Source of the DNA: Bacillus massiliglaciei | Lineage (GTDB): Bacteria > Bacillota > Bacilli > Bacillales > DSM-1321 | Reading direction: 5' to 3' | Assembly (NCBI RefSeq): GCF_900098925.1 | Contig: NZ_LT622359.1 | Span: 217,414-281,413, forward strand | DNA: 64,000 nucleotides | Shown: positions 16,489-24,644 of the stretch, in pieces | How positions within the stretch are numbered: position 1 is the stretch's first letter | Layout: the number at the start of each line of letters is the position of its first letter | The notes under the pieces: generated by a model | The model's database searches: none | What the model was told of the DNA's origin: nothing | The model's input: the letters and a program-made list of their open reading frames with translations, nothing else | Program-made: the position numbers and the translations under genes

Positions 16489-17307
16489 TTGTCTATTTTG
16501 AGAATGGAAGAGCTGGAAACAAGCTATGAGCGGCATAAGGTATTCGAAGGGCTGAATCTCGAAATAAAACCAGGACTTGTCACGACCGTCATTGGCCCGA
16601 ATGGATGCGGCAAATCAACTCTGCTGAAAACGATTAGCCGCATCATTAAACAAAGGCAAGGAAAGGTATTCTTGCAAGGAGAAGATTTATCGAAGATTCC
16701 AACCAGAGAGGTTGCAAAGAAAATGGCTCTGCTCACTCAAAACCCTTCTGCTCCTGCTGAATTGACGGTGGAAGATCTCATTTCCTATGGAAGATACCCG
16801 CATCGTAAAAATGGGGGCAGACTGACTTCGGAAGACCGGGAAGCGATAGAAGCTGCCATGGAGATGACACAGACTCTTTCGTTCAGGGACCGCCCTTTGG
16901 GGAATTTATCAGGCGGACAGCGTCAAAAAGTTTGGCTTGCCATGGCTCTTGCTCAAGAGACGGATATCTTATTGCTGGATGAACCGACTACGTATCTGGA
17001 TATGGCCCATCAGCTGGATGTCCTGAAAATTGTGGAGGAGCTGAATATCCGGAAGAAATGCACGATTGTTATGGTACTCCACGATTTGAATCATGCAGCG
17101 CGGTTTTCCCATGAGATGGTCGCAATGAAAGAGGGAAAAATCATAGCCAGGGGTACACCTAAAGAAATCATGACAAAGAACGTATTACGATCTGTTTTTC
17201 AGATTGAGGCAAGATTGATAGACGATCAGGGAGTTCCGGTCTGTATAGGATATGAAAGTGTTTTGTCTGATACAGCCTGTGAAGCAGAATTTGCGGAGGC
17301 CCGCTAA
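16489..17307 (+). CDS. Iron-siderophore ABC ATPase (FecE/YusV type)
   Basis: A 272-residue ATPase that powers siderophore import. Walker A is GPNGCGKST (36-44), the signature LSGGQRQKVWLAMALAQ, and Walker B ILLLDEPTTYLD, followed by the switch His in VMVLHDLNHA. The start is TTG 16489 behind TAGGAGGGA. In B. subtilis the yfiYZ-yfhA importer has no dedicated ATPase and uses the distant yusV product; here an ATPase gene of that type sits in the operon itself. Confidence 0.9.
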   Translation: MSILRMEELETSYERHKVFEGLNLEIKPGLVTTVIGPNGCGKSTLLKTISRIIKQRQGKVFLQGEDLSKIPTREVAKKMALLTQNPSAPAELTVEDLISYGRYPHRKNGGRLTSEDREAIEAAMEMTQTLSFRDRPLGNLSGGQRQKVWLAMALAQETDILLLDEPTTYLDMAHQLDVLKIVEELNIRKKCTIVMVLHDLNHAARFSHEMVAMKEGKIIARGTPKEIMTKNVLRSVFQIEARLIDDQGVPVCIGYESVLSDTACEAEFAEAR

Positions 17308-17321
17308 AGGGAGGAAATGCA

Positions 17322-18146
17322 GTGCAGGGAAGCGAAACGATGATTTTTGAATCAGAACAAAAGCGAAGGTACGAGATACAGGTGCACTATCCGGATGTTC
17401 CGGCACCGAGTACCGGATATCCTGTTATTTATGTGCTGGATGGGAATGCGTGGTCCCATACTTTATATGAAGCAGTCCGGCTCCAGTCCAGAAGAGCGGA
17501 AAAAACAGGGGTGAATCCTGCGGTTATTGTGGGGATTGGCTACCCGGAGACAATGGATTTTCATCCGCGTCGCGTATTTGACTTTACTCCTCCGGGGCAA
17601 AAACTTGAACTGCCGCTGCGGCCCAATGGCCGGCCATGGCCGGAAGCTGGAGGGGCAAAAGAATTCATGGCTTTCTTGGAACACAGGATAAAACCCGCAA
17701 TAGAAGAGAAATATGCTGTTGATCCAGAGAAGCAAACTCTCTTTGGACACTCTTTGGGCGGTCTTTTTGTTTTATATGCTTTCTTTACAAATCATCAGAT
17801 GTTTCGTTCCTACATGGCCTGCAGTCCGTCCATTTGGTGGAATAATCAGGATATAATCAAGGCTGAAAAAGTGTTTGCTTCTTCTAAAGCCAAAGCCCGT
17901 ATGAAGGCCTGCGCTCCCCTTTTTCTGACAGTGGGTTCGCTGGAAAAGGACCATATGGTCAAAGATGCGCGGGAATTGGCAGCACGTTTGACAGGGTATG
18001 GCTGCAGGACAGATTTTATAGAAGCGCTGGGAGAGAATCATATGTCGGTTGTCCCTGCAGTGATCAGCCGGGCGCTTCGATTTATAAATGGGTTCTATGA
18101 GAAAGAGGACAATGCTATATCCAAGAGGAAGCAGGCTGCTGAATAG
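17322..18146 (+). CDS. Siderophore esterase / alpha-beta hydrolase (BesA-like)
   Basis: A 274-residue alpha/beta hydrolase of the esterase D / BesA-Fes group. The nucleophile motif GHSLGG puts the catalytic Ser at 144, and a C-terminal GENHMSVVP supplies the likely catalytic His. The N-terminal YVLDGNAWSHTLYEAV and the PRRVFDFTPPG segment are typical of ferri-siderophore trilactone esterases. The start is GTG 17322 with GGGAGG about 7 bases away. As the last gene of a Fur-box operon it probably cleaves imported ferric siderophore to release iron. Whether the substrate is a trilactone cannot be read from sequence. Confidence 0.8.
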   Translation: MQGSETMIFESEQKRRYEIQVHYPDVPAPSTGYPVIYVLDGNAWSHTLYEAVRLQSRRAEKTGVNPAVIVGIGYPETMDFHPRRVFDFTPPGQKLELPLRPNGRPWPEAGGAKEFMAFLEHRIKPAIEEKYAVDPEKQTLFGHSLGGLFVLYAFFTNHQMFRSYMACSPSIWWNNQDIIKAEKVFASSKAKARMKACAPLFLTVGSLEKDHMVKDARELAARLTGYGCRTDFIEALGENHMSVVPAVISRALRFINGFYEKEDNAISKRKQAAE

Positions 18147-18165
18147 GTTTCGGCAGCCTGTTCCT
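18132..18165 (+). terminator. Terminator overlapping the esterase stop
   Basis: CAGGCTGC (18132-18139) pairs with GCAGCCTG (18153-18160), followed by TTCCTGT. The stem begins inside the last codons of the esterase gene. The T-run is weak. Confidence 0.55.
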
Positions 18166-18185
18166 GTCCCGCTGTTTTGGCGTGG

Positions 18186-18518
18186 TTATTGGGAAATTTC
18201 TTTGATGGAGGCCATTTCATACGTGACAAGTTCGCTGCCAATAATCGGCGATTCTTTTTTTGCGTCGTCTGATCCGGCTGCAGGGCGTTTATGGGCTTGC
18301 TTAAAGGCATCGCTGTTTTTCCACGATTCAAAGCTGTCCATATTGTCCCAATACATATTAACATTCAGCTCATCATGGTCCTCCAGGTTCTGGGTCAGCC
18401 ACACTTCGACTTTTTTGATCCCGGGTGTTGTGTCCAGCGGGCCGGGCGAAGTGAATCGAGGGGCCATTTTCGCTGCCATCCCTTTTCTTACTTTGATCTT
18501 ATTCGTTACAATGACCAT
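18186..18518 (-). CDS. hmoA: Heme-degrading monooxygenase (IsdG/HmoA family)
   Basis: A 110-residue ABM-fold protein that opens the heme ring to release iron. The IsdG catalytic triad is conserved in place: N6, W66 and H76. The downstream segment ESPIIGSELVTYEM matches the family end. It is convergent with the siderophore operon, with about 40 bases between stops. I saw no clear Fur box upstream of it. Together with the siderophore genes it points to a local iron-acquisition cluster. Confidence 0.85.
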   Translation of the reverse strand: MVIVTNKIKVRKGMAAKMAPRFTSPGPLDTTPGIKKVEVWLTQNLEDHDELNVNMYWDNMDSFESWKNSDAFKQAHKRPAAGSDDAKKESPIIGSELVTYEMASIKEISQ

Positions 18519-18640
18519 GGTATCACTCCTTTTATTTTGTATTATAAAGGAAAACCTTTTGTTGATTCCAGGAACAGTTCCCTAAAAATGATATAGTCAA
18601 GGAAGGGACATATACTAGTAAATGAAAGCGGGGAAGGGAC

Positions 18641-19400
18641 ATGGGAGGTCTGCTTTTTCTATTTGGTGCTGTTTTATTATTGATGGTTCCTGTGTATACA
18701 GGCATCAGCATGGTTCGGGCTTTCTTTTGGAAAAAACGAATGAGAGCAGGAGAGACGTTCGACATCCTTTGCCTGATAGGGATCTGCCTCATTTTCGGCA
18801 TGGGATTTTATAGCGACACGTTAGGTGTAAAAGGCGGTGAACCGCTGCATATCTATGAAGCGACGGGTGCATTCGCAGATGGGTATTCCCCATTCGCTGC
18901 GGAGGGGCTCTTCTCCGTGATCTTTCTGTTAATAGCAGGCATTATTTCTTATATAATTCTTTTTTCTTATAGTGATAAACTGTCACCGGTTTTATATGTC
19001 ATTCTCAGTCTTATATTGGTAATGAACGGGGTTCAGGCAGTTCTTTTCCTGACTCATACAGGGATTAATCATTATGGGGATGGATTGTTTACCGGATTCA
19101 CCGTGATCTTTTTTCAGATCGGATTTATTTCCCTGCTATTCTTATATATGACGTTATTAAAGGAATCCATGGACAAATTCAGCAAGCGTCAGCAGGAGCT
19201 GGGAGAACCATCCGGCCGCGGGATTCTGGCCTTTTTTTACCGTCTCTCTCTTGGCTATCAAAAAATGCCGAGGCTGTTGGGGGGGTCTTTTTCCCAGTTC
19301 TCATACTGATTCAGCTGGTCCTCGTTCTGTTTGGGCAAAGACCAGATAGCTTTATCTGGGTTTTTCTTGATACGAACAGTTACAATTATTCTCATGTCCC
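18641..19400 (+). pseudogene. DUF6688-like membrane protein, N-terminal fragment (frameshifted, truncated)
   Basis: The intact frame runs to 19309 and encodes a six-helix-like membrane region, ending in an unlikely tail after a run of seven G (19279-19285). One extra G (or two fewer) at this run would restore a frame reading GGVFFPVLILIQLVLVLFGQ and on past 19380, which fits a continuing membrane protein. That frame then loses sense near 19400, where plasmid-like debris begins. A fragment that looks like the C-terminus of the same family lies at 24677-24871. So the gene seems both frameshifted and split by the island between. The family name is recalled, not searched. Confidence 0.6.
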
Positions 19401-19443
19401 TTGCCACCTTTGGATTTCTTCGTATTTACGATGGATAGGATCC

Positions 19444-19666
19444 CTAACTCGCTTTTCTTAGCATCCGATCAAAGGTGGATCGGCTTACCCCAAACCCCAT
19501 TAATTTTTCATTGATGACTTTTAGGAGTGTTCCAATCTTGGCATTGGCTACACCTGAAATCTTTTTTATGTTCGGCTAGGAACATTTCAATCGTGTTGTT
19601 AAATTCCTTTATGCTGCTAAACTTGCTGTACTCTTTAAAATTTTCTATTCTGCCTGCGACTAACAT
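19444..19666 (-). pseudogene. Remnant of plasmid/phage-type helix-turn-helix protein
   Basis: On the minus strand AAGGAGG (19674-19680) precedes an ATG at 19666 and an ORF starting MLVAGRIENFKEYSKF. It is broken by frameshifts: the next frame reads SGVANAKIGTLLKVINEKL and GVSRSTFDRMLRKA, and a further shift gives ELGILSIVNTKKSKGGKG toward 19390. This series matches the pattern of a small DNA-binding family common on Bacillus plasmids and phages (NAKI...SRSTFKRM). At least two frame changes make it non-functional. It marks the left edge of the island. Confidence 0.55.
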
Positions 19667-19685
19667 GGCCTTTCCTCCTTAGAGG

Positions 19686-19743
19686 ACAATAAAAAAGACA
19701 CTGATCCCAAAAAGATTAAGGGAAACAGCGCCTTTTTTATTGT
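19686..19743. terminator. Long bidirectional hairpin upstream of the island
   Basis: ACAATAAAAAAG (19686-19697) pairs with CTTTTTTATTGT (19732-19743), with an inner CTG/CAG and TCCC/GGGA extension. A- and T-runs on both sides allow termination in both directions. Confidence 0.65.
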
Positions 19744-19773
19744 GTCTAAATAGAAAGAAACAATATTTTTTCC

Positions 19774-19802
19774 TTGAAACTGAAAGCAATATACACTAAA
19801 AT
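19774..19802 (+). promoter_or_regulatory. Promoter TTGAAA-17-TAAAAT (twin of 38866)
   Basis: TTGAAA (19774-19779), spacer of exactly 17 and TAAAAT (19797-19802). The spacer begins CTGAAA and contains AATATA, as does a second promoter at 38866-38894. The two promoters agree at most positions, so they probably share an origin. Confidence 0.6.
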
Positions 19803-19808
19803 AAGTGA

Positions 19809-19919
19809 TATAAATTTATTAGTAACAAAGAACTTTGACAAGTGTTTTCCCTAGGGCTATTAGGGGGAACGGTTTAAGGGTGTACCACCACCACTTAGAC
19901 ACGTTGGAGTTCTTTTTTT
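19809..19919 (+). ncRNA. Candidate structured small RNA or attenuator leader
   Basis: Downstream of the promoter at 19774 lies a compact, heavily self-complementary segment of about 110 bases. The outer stem is AAAGAACT (19827-19834) with AGTTCTTT (19908-19915), ending in a T-run. Inside, AAGTG (19840-19844) pairs with CACTT (19892-19896), and TCCC with GGGGA. It could be an independent RNA (plasmid copy-control or antitoxin type) or a terminated leader for the genes of the island. The segment AGGGTGTACCACC loosely recalls a T-box core but no specifier stem was found. Confidence 0.4.
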
Positions 19920-20114
19920 CGTCCGTATTTTATTGTGGTTAATAATCCAACAATTGCTACCAAAAAACAAGTAAATTTGATAGTTTATGAGTCTTTACGC
20001 TATAACCTTCATAGAATCCTTGTATTCAGAAAAACTCGCAAGTGTGTCAAAGGAATAAATAGTATAGTCCAAGTAGGTCTTTTATGCTGGTACATAGTTA
20101 AAAAGGGAAATTTA

Positions 20115-20123
20115 TGGTATAAT
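20115..20123 (+). promoter_or_regulatory. Extended -10 promoter of the island secreted-protein gene
   Basis: TGGTATAAT (20115-20123) is a full extended -10. The -35 region is weak. It lies about 60 bases before the TTG start at 20182, and probably drives the gene for the secreted protein. Confidence 0.6.
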
Positions 20124-20181
20124 TTCCACTGAACTGTAAGAGGAGATAGAATTTTTTTATGATAAATTTGGAGGAGTTAAC

Positions 20182-20637
20182 TTGAAAATGGGAATAAAGT
20201 CCACAAAATTTGTTAAGATTGGTTTAGTTTTGTCAATTGCGAGTTTCTGGTACACTTCAGCTAATAAAGTTTTTGCAGCTAACGAAAATCATGGTTACAG
20301 CTTTGAAATCCAACAGTTTCATTATAATAACTATTCAGGCGAGAGATATCGTCAAACATCTTCTGTTGAAAACGAATGGAAAGTTAGATTAGATACTTCT
20401 GGAGAGGGAAATGGTACCATAACAACATTTTGGCTTGGGGATAAAGATTCTAGTGCTCTCTACAATTATGCACAAGGCTCTATAACAAAAAATGTATATG
20501 CCGGTGCAAAAAATGCTACATATACAGAAGCCTACTCTAGATCAAATCAATCTAATGTTGCTTTAGGAGCAGAAAATAATAATTATTCATCAAATACTTA
20601 CTGGGTTAGTGGTGTTTGGGATGAAGAAACTTGGTAA
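20182..20637 (+). CDS. Small secreted aromatic-rich protein (DUF2712-like; candidate bacteriocin)
   Basis: A 151-residue precursor. A Lys-containing N-terminus and a hydrophobic stretch (residues about 11-28) end at VFA, a signal-peptidase site, leaving a mature protein of about 119 residues starting ANENHGYSF. The mature part has no cysteine and is rich in Tyr, Asn, Ser, Thr and Trp, with the motifs YRQTSSVENEWKV, GAENNNYSSNTYWVSG and a WDEETW end. This resembles the DUF2712 family I recall from Bacillus, and in style the lactococcin-972 type. TTG 20182 is the start best spaced from GGAGG (20170-20174). It is followed by genes for three membrane proteins, an ABC ATPase and an anchored protein on the same strand. 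Toxin function is inference only. Confidence 0.6.
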   Translation: MKMGIKSTKFVKIGLVLSIASFWYTSANKVFAANENHGYSFEIQQFHYNNYSGERYRQTSSVENEWKVRLDTSGEGNGTITTFWLGDKDSSALYNYAQGSITKNVYAGAKNATYTEAYSRSNQSNVALGAENNNYSSNTYWVSGVWDEETW

Positions 20638-20748
20638 TAAGATAATATCTTATGTATGTGTTTTAATATAATCTAAAAAAATAAAAATCTACCTCTTACA
20701 GTCATGTTTAGTAAATTTTATAAGTCAAATAGAATATGAGGAACATTA

Positions 20749-21516
20749 ATGAAAAGTCACATATACCGAATACTACAAAGTAAAAAGAGTTTTTTTATAT
20801 TATTTATTATTACAATGATTCCACTTATTGATACTGCACAAATCTATATAACCGAAAAACAATATGGTGTAAATTATCATCCAGCTTTTGCTTTCTTTTT
20901 AGGCGGTATGACTAGAGGACATGCAATACAAATTCTTCTATTATGGTTTTTACCAATTTTCCTCCTAATCTTATTTGCCGATGATGGTATTCAAGATTCA
21001 GAAACAGGGTATCGCAAAATCTTAATTAGTAAAATAGGGAAAAAAAGATATTTAATTGAAAAAATGACAACAGGTTTTATAGTATCATTTATCACTATAT
21101 TTATATCTCTATGTATTAATTTTGCAGTTGTAAATATATTGTTTAATGGCGGCACATACAATAATGGCCTCAGTGAAATAGATATACCTCAAAATCTTCT
21201 TTATACACAAAGTATGTCTAACCCATTTGTAACAGACTTTATTTACATTTTTATTGCTTCTTTTATATCTGGCTTATGTGGAATTTTGTGTGCAAGTGTA
21301 TGTTTTTTCTTTAGAGAAAAAAAATATGCATATACTGCTGCCTTTTTTACATGGTTTCTTTTAGTTCTTAGAAAGAATTCGTTAATGTTTATCTTTCAAC
21401 CTTTTACAGAATATGATTATGACGTAGTATTGCCGATCTTAGGTCTTGCAATTCTCATTTTTATTACGGTTCCTTTTATTCTATTTATTTATGAGGTTAA
21501 ATATAATGAAGAATAA
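20749..21516 (+). CDS. Island membrane protein 1 (ABC-2-like permease)
   Basis: A 255-residue protein with about six helices (near 14-32, 58-77, 108-130, 160-188, 191-207, 225-248). The cytosolic loop after helix 2 reads DSETGYRKILISK...KRYLIEK. This charged pattern of Asp...Gly...Lys followed by a Lys-rich loop is typical of ABC-2 type permeases of bacteriocin export/immunity systems. Start ATG 20749. The next gene begins 11 bases before its stop. Probably a membrane subunit for the ATPase at 22959. Confidence 0.6.
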   Translation: MKSHIYRILQSKKSFFILFIITMIPLIDTAQIYITEKQYGVNYHPAFAFFLGGMTRGHAIQILLLWFLPIFLLILFADDGIQDSETGYRKILISKIGKKRYLIEKMTTGFIVSFITIFISLCINFAVVNILFNGGTYNNGLSEIDIPQNLLYTQSMSNPFVTDFIYIFIASFISGLCGILCASVCFFFREKKYAYTAAFFTWFLLVLRKNSLMFIFQPFTEYDYDVVLPILGLAILIFITVPFILFIYEVKYNEE

Positions 21517-22222
21517 GCGTATATTATCACTTTTGGTTTTGATCATTTTTTTTATTGTAGTATGGTACCTACAAGGTATACCTTTAATTTGGTCTCCATC
21601 AATAAAATCACTACTTTTGATGAATTCTAGTGCTAGTGGCTATAATTCTATTATTGCATATGCGTTATTCTACCCACTTCCTTTTTTGTTTTTTTTAAAT
21701 CATTTCTTTCTACCGAATAACATAAATCTGATTACTAAACATAAAAAAAGAGATACAGCTTTTTTTATTATTACACTGCAAATAATAACTGCTTCAGCAA
21801 TTTTTTCACTAATTCATTTCATGGTAAATATTATACTCACATTTCTACATTATGGCTGGAGCATTGTACATGAAACAAACTTTTTACTTATTTGTTTTAT
21901 AAATATATTCTCTATTCTTTTATTCTATTCATTCCTAGGATTATTTAATCGATTCATCAAAGATATAGTTAGGCAGTATGGCCTAGCCATTTTTTTGAGC
22001 TTTATTATTATCGGAGCTTATTTTTTTCTAGATAAATTGTACATACCAGGAAATTATTGGTCGTTTTTCAAAGAACTAGGGGTAATAAGTTATTACTATT
22101 ATGAACATTGGACTTTAAGGGATATTACTTATTCCTTTTTAAAGTTATTTTCCCTTGTAATTGCTATGCAATTAATCGGCTCTTATTGCTTTTCAAGGAA
22201 GGATATTTTCTATAATGAATAG
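21506..22222 (+). CDS. Island membrane protein 2
   Basis: A 238-residue protein with about six hydrophobic segments and little soluble sequence. I chose ATG 21506 over the longer frame from 21446, because GAGG (21493-21496) is spaced for it and the longer N-terminus would be a read-through of the upstream gene's region. It overlaps the previous gene by 11 bases and the next by 8, so all are one translation-coupled operon. It lacks clear motifs; a second permease or immunity subunit is plausible. Confidence 0.55.
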   Translation: MKNKRILSLLVLIIFFIVVWYLQGIPLIWSPSIKSLLLMNSSASGYNSIIAYALFYPLPFLFFLNHFFLPNNINLITKHKKRDTAFFIITLQIITASAIFSLIHFMVNIILTFLHYGWSIVHETNFLLICFINIFSILLFYSFLGLFNRFIKDIVRQYGLAIFLSFIIIGAYFFLDKLYIPGNYWSFFKELGVISYYYYEHWTLRDITYSFLKLFSLVIAMQLIGSYCFSRKDIFYNE

Positions 22223-22946
22223 GCACTATAGACTGATGGTATTTGTGTTCTTCACCATTTTGTTACAAGTCTTTTTCATGAGGGGTTTTTTGGATTTCCA
22301 ACTACAATACCCTTTTTTATTAGGTGTCCCACTCACCTCCAATAGTCAATTAAATTATCAATTCTTGATTTATTGGTACTTACCAATTGTAGCCTTAACC
22401 TTTTATTTTTCAGGTTTTATTAATGATGCTCTTGAAAAAAAAGGTGTACTGGAAATAATACGAAACCAAAATCTTAAAAAGTGGATTTTAAAAAGGCTTT
22501 TTTTTATGTCTAGTGTTTTACTGTTTTTTATAATATTTCAAGCATTAATATTTTTGCTTTTTTTTCCAAACAATCAATTAATATCATTTGAACATCTTGT
22601 TCTATGGATAAACTACTATTTAATGTTGCTTATTTTAATCGGTATTCAAGTGGTCTTAGAATTAATTTTTTCTTCAAAAATAGCGCTTCTCTGTATAAAT
22701 ATATATATTGTAGGATCGTTACTTGTAACCCAAGAAATTTATGACAATAATTGGTCAAATCTGTACTTTGTTGCATACTTAACAGTACCAAACTATGGCA
22801 TGGGGTTTAAAACCGGATATAACATTATCCACTTTTACACAGAAATAATAAACAGACATGTTACGTTACCAGTTTTAATATCAGTTAATTTACTTATTTT
22901 ATTATTTGTTTTAAAAAGGCTGAAAAAGATAGATATTTTACCATGA
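22215..22946 (+). CDS. Island membrane protein 3 (ABC-2-like permease)
   Basis: A 243-residue protein with about six helices. The loop after helix 2 reads FINDALEKKGVLEIIRNQNLKKWILKR, again the pattern seen in ABC-2 type permeases and in membrane protein 1. The start ATG 22215 has AAGGAAGG upstream. The gene ends 12 bases before the ATPase. Proteins 1 and 3 may form the permease dimer. Confidence 0.55.
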   Translation: MNRHYRLMVFVFFTILLQVFFMRGFLDFQLQYPFLLGVPLTSNSQLNYQFLIYWYLPIVALTFYFSGFINDALEKKGVLEIIRNQNLKKWILKRLFFMSSVLLFFIIFQALIFLLFFPNNQLISFEHLVLWINYYLMLLILIGIQVVLELIFSSKIALLCINIYIVGSLLVTQEIYDNNWSNLYFVAYLTVPNYGMGFKTGYNIIHFYTEIINRHVTLPVLISVNLLILLFVLKRLKKIDILP

Positions 22947-22958
22947 AGGAGAAACATA

Positions 22959-23588
22959 ATGATAGAAATTAAAAATTTGAGTAAAAAGATCAAAAAAACT
23001 TCTGTATTAAGCGATATAAATTTAGAATTTGAAAACGGAAAGATATATGGGGTATTTGGAAGAAACGGATCTGGTAAAACTATGTTACTTCGATCAATAG
23101 CCGGACTTATAATTCCAACAAGTGGTAAAATAATAGTAGATGGAAAAGAATTGCATAATGATATATCATTCCCACCCAATTTGGGAATTATTATAGAAAA
23201 TATGGAATTATTACCGCAATTTAATGCCTATAAAAATTTGAAAATGTTATCAAAAATTAAAAAAGTCGCAACAGATCAAGATATTGAGGACGCAATTGAA
23301 AGAGTAGGTTTATCTCATGTAAAGGACTTAAAATTAAAAAAATATTCTTTAGGAATGAAACAACGATTAAATATAGCACAAGCAATTTTTGAGAAACCTG
23401 AATTACTCTTGTTGGATGAACCAACAAATGCAATTGATGAAAAGGGTGTAGAGCTAATTAATGAAATTTTATTAGAAGAAAAGAAAAGGGGTTGTACAAT
23501 TATCATTGCAACTCATCTCAAAGATGATATAAATAGTATTTGTGATGAAATAATTCGTATTGATAAAGGGATGATTTTTAATGGATAA
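22959..23588 (+). CDS. Island ABC transporter ATPase
   Basis: A 209-residue ATPase of the short drug/bacteriocin-exporter type. Walker A is GRNGSGKT (38-45), the signature YSLGMKQRLN, Walker B LLLLDEPTNAID, and the switch His in IIATHLKDD. GAAGGAG precedes ATG 22959. The GMKQR signature variant is typical of ABC transporters for bacteriocin immunity and antibiotic resistance. It must use the neighbouring membrane proteins. Confidence 0.85.
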   Translation: MIEIKNLSKKIKKTSVLSDINLEFENGKIYGVFGRNGSGKTMLLRSIAGLIIPTSGKIIVDGKELHNDISFPPNLGIIIENMELLPQFNAYKNLKMLSKIKKVATDQDIEDAIERVGLSHVKDLKLKKYSLGMKQRLNIAQAIFEKPELLLLDEPTNAIDEKGVELINEILLEEKKRGCTIIIATHLKDDINSICDEIIRIDKGMIFNG

Positions 23589-24204
23589 AGGTAAATATGT
23601 AATCTTTATATTAATTATCTTATTATTTGTTTTTATTATTGGTATACCTTACATAAATGATCTCATAAAGAGTAAAGATGCTTTAAAATTTAATGATGCA
23701 GAATCTATTACTTTTAATAGTGGAAATTATATAGTTGGAAAGGATATTAACTCAGGTATTTATGATATTGAAGTTTTAACTCAAGAAATAGAGGTATTCG
23801 GCAAAAAATTAGATGAAGGGGACCAATTACTTGGTTTCAAACTATCTGATGAAGAGAAACTTATTATAAATGGCAAGGGGAGTGTTAAATTTATTAAGGC
23901 TTCATTTGATAAACTTAAAAAAAATAACAAACAATACATAATCAATCATTCAGGGCAATATATAGTTGGAAAACAGATACCAACAGGTCAGTATAAAGTA
24001 AGCTATAGTGATCCAAAAGGAGAAATAAGTAAACAACAACCTTTTATACAAGTATCAAAAAAAATGGGAAAAGAGATAATAACATCATTTAATATTAATA
24101 ATAAAAATCAAACGGTAAAACTTGAGAATGATAATATTTTGTTTATTGCTAACACTATGAATCAAGAACATAATTATGTTGAGATTATTTTGACTCCTCA
24201 ATAA
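23581..24204 (+). CDS. Membrane-anchored protein with two YIVG repeats
   Basis: A 207-residue protein with one N-terminal helix (about 5-24) and an external domain of two similar halves. The first half has GNYIVGKDINSGIYDIEV and the second GQYIVGKQIPTGQYKVSY. This Y.VG.DIP.G.Y pattern is a known beta-rich extracellular module in Gram-positive bacteria. It overlaps the ATPase gene by 8 bases and is the last gene of the operon. It could bind the secreted protein, acting as a chaperone or immunity factor; that role is inferred from position only. Confidence 0.55.
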   Translation: MDKGKYVIFILIILLFVFIIGIPYINDLIKSKDALKFNDAESITFNSGNYIVGKDINSGIYDIEVLTQEIEVFGKKLDEGDQLLGFKLSDEEKLIINGKGSVKFIKASFDKLKKNNKQYIINHSGQYIVGKQIPTGQYKVSYSDPKGEISKQQPFIQVSKKMGKEIITSFNINNKNQTVKLENDNILFIANTMNQEHNYVEIILTPQ

Positions 24205-24322
24205 CAACTTTATAAACAAGAATTTATTTTTGGAAGAGAAATTCCCTTCCTCAAGGAATATATAGTGAGTAGTCCAGCGAGTATGCAGGAAATGAATCGT
24301 CCTATTGCAGGGGGTTCTTAAC

Positions 24323-24529
24323 TTGGCTCGGAAATTAGATGAAGAGGGATTAAGAGAACTAGAAGAGAAGATGGAACAGATTAAGGCAAAGAAACAGCAA
24401 GAGGAAAGGAAAGAACGAATACGCTGGCTTATTCAAGTAGGGGCAGTTTTCGAGAAGTATTTTAATATCATCGGTGAAGATCAAGCTGAAAAAGTGGCTT
24501 ACGGATTACAGCAGAGTGAAAAAACATAA
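24323..24529 (+). CDS. Small coiled-coil protein of plasmid type
   Basis: A 68-residue protein starting at TTG 24323, well spaced from AGGGGG (24309-24314). The TTG at 24305 lacks such a site. The first half is a charged coiled coil (LRELEEKMEQIKAKKQQEE). The end WLIQVGAVFEKYFNI...AEKVAYGL resembles small proteins encoded beside mobilization genes on Bacillus plasmids. With the minus-strand remnant at 19444 it suggests that plasmid sequence flanks the island on both sides. Confidence 0.5.
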   Translation: MARKLDEEGLRELEEKMEQIKAKKQQEERKERIRWLIQVGAVFEKYFNIIGEDQAEKVAYGLQQSEKT

Positions 24530-24644
24530 AGATGAATAATTAAATATTTATGTTGAAAAATCCAAGAAAGCAAACAAGATAGTTTATAAGGTTAACGACG
24601 AAAATCTGTTCATTCCTGAAGACAAAACAGCCCCTTACCAACCG

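Noticed and set aside
19809..19919. T-box riboswitch
   Set aside because: Only a loose core-like segment is seen; no stem I with specifier and no amino-acid gene downstream.
19935..20132. 65-codon ORF between the candidate RNA and the secreted-protein gene
   Set aside because: GTG start without a ribosome-binding site, no recognisable domain, composition like non-coding DNA.
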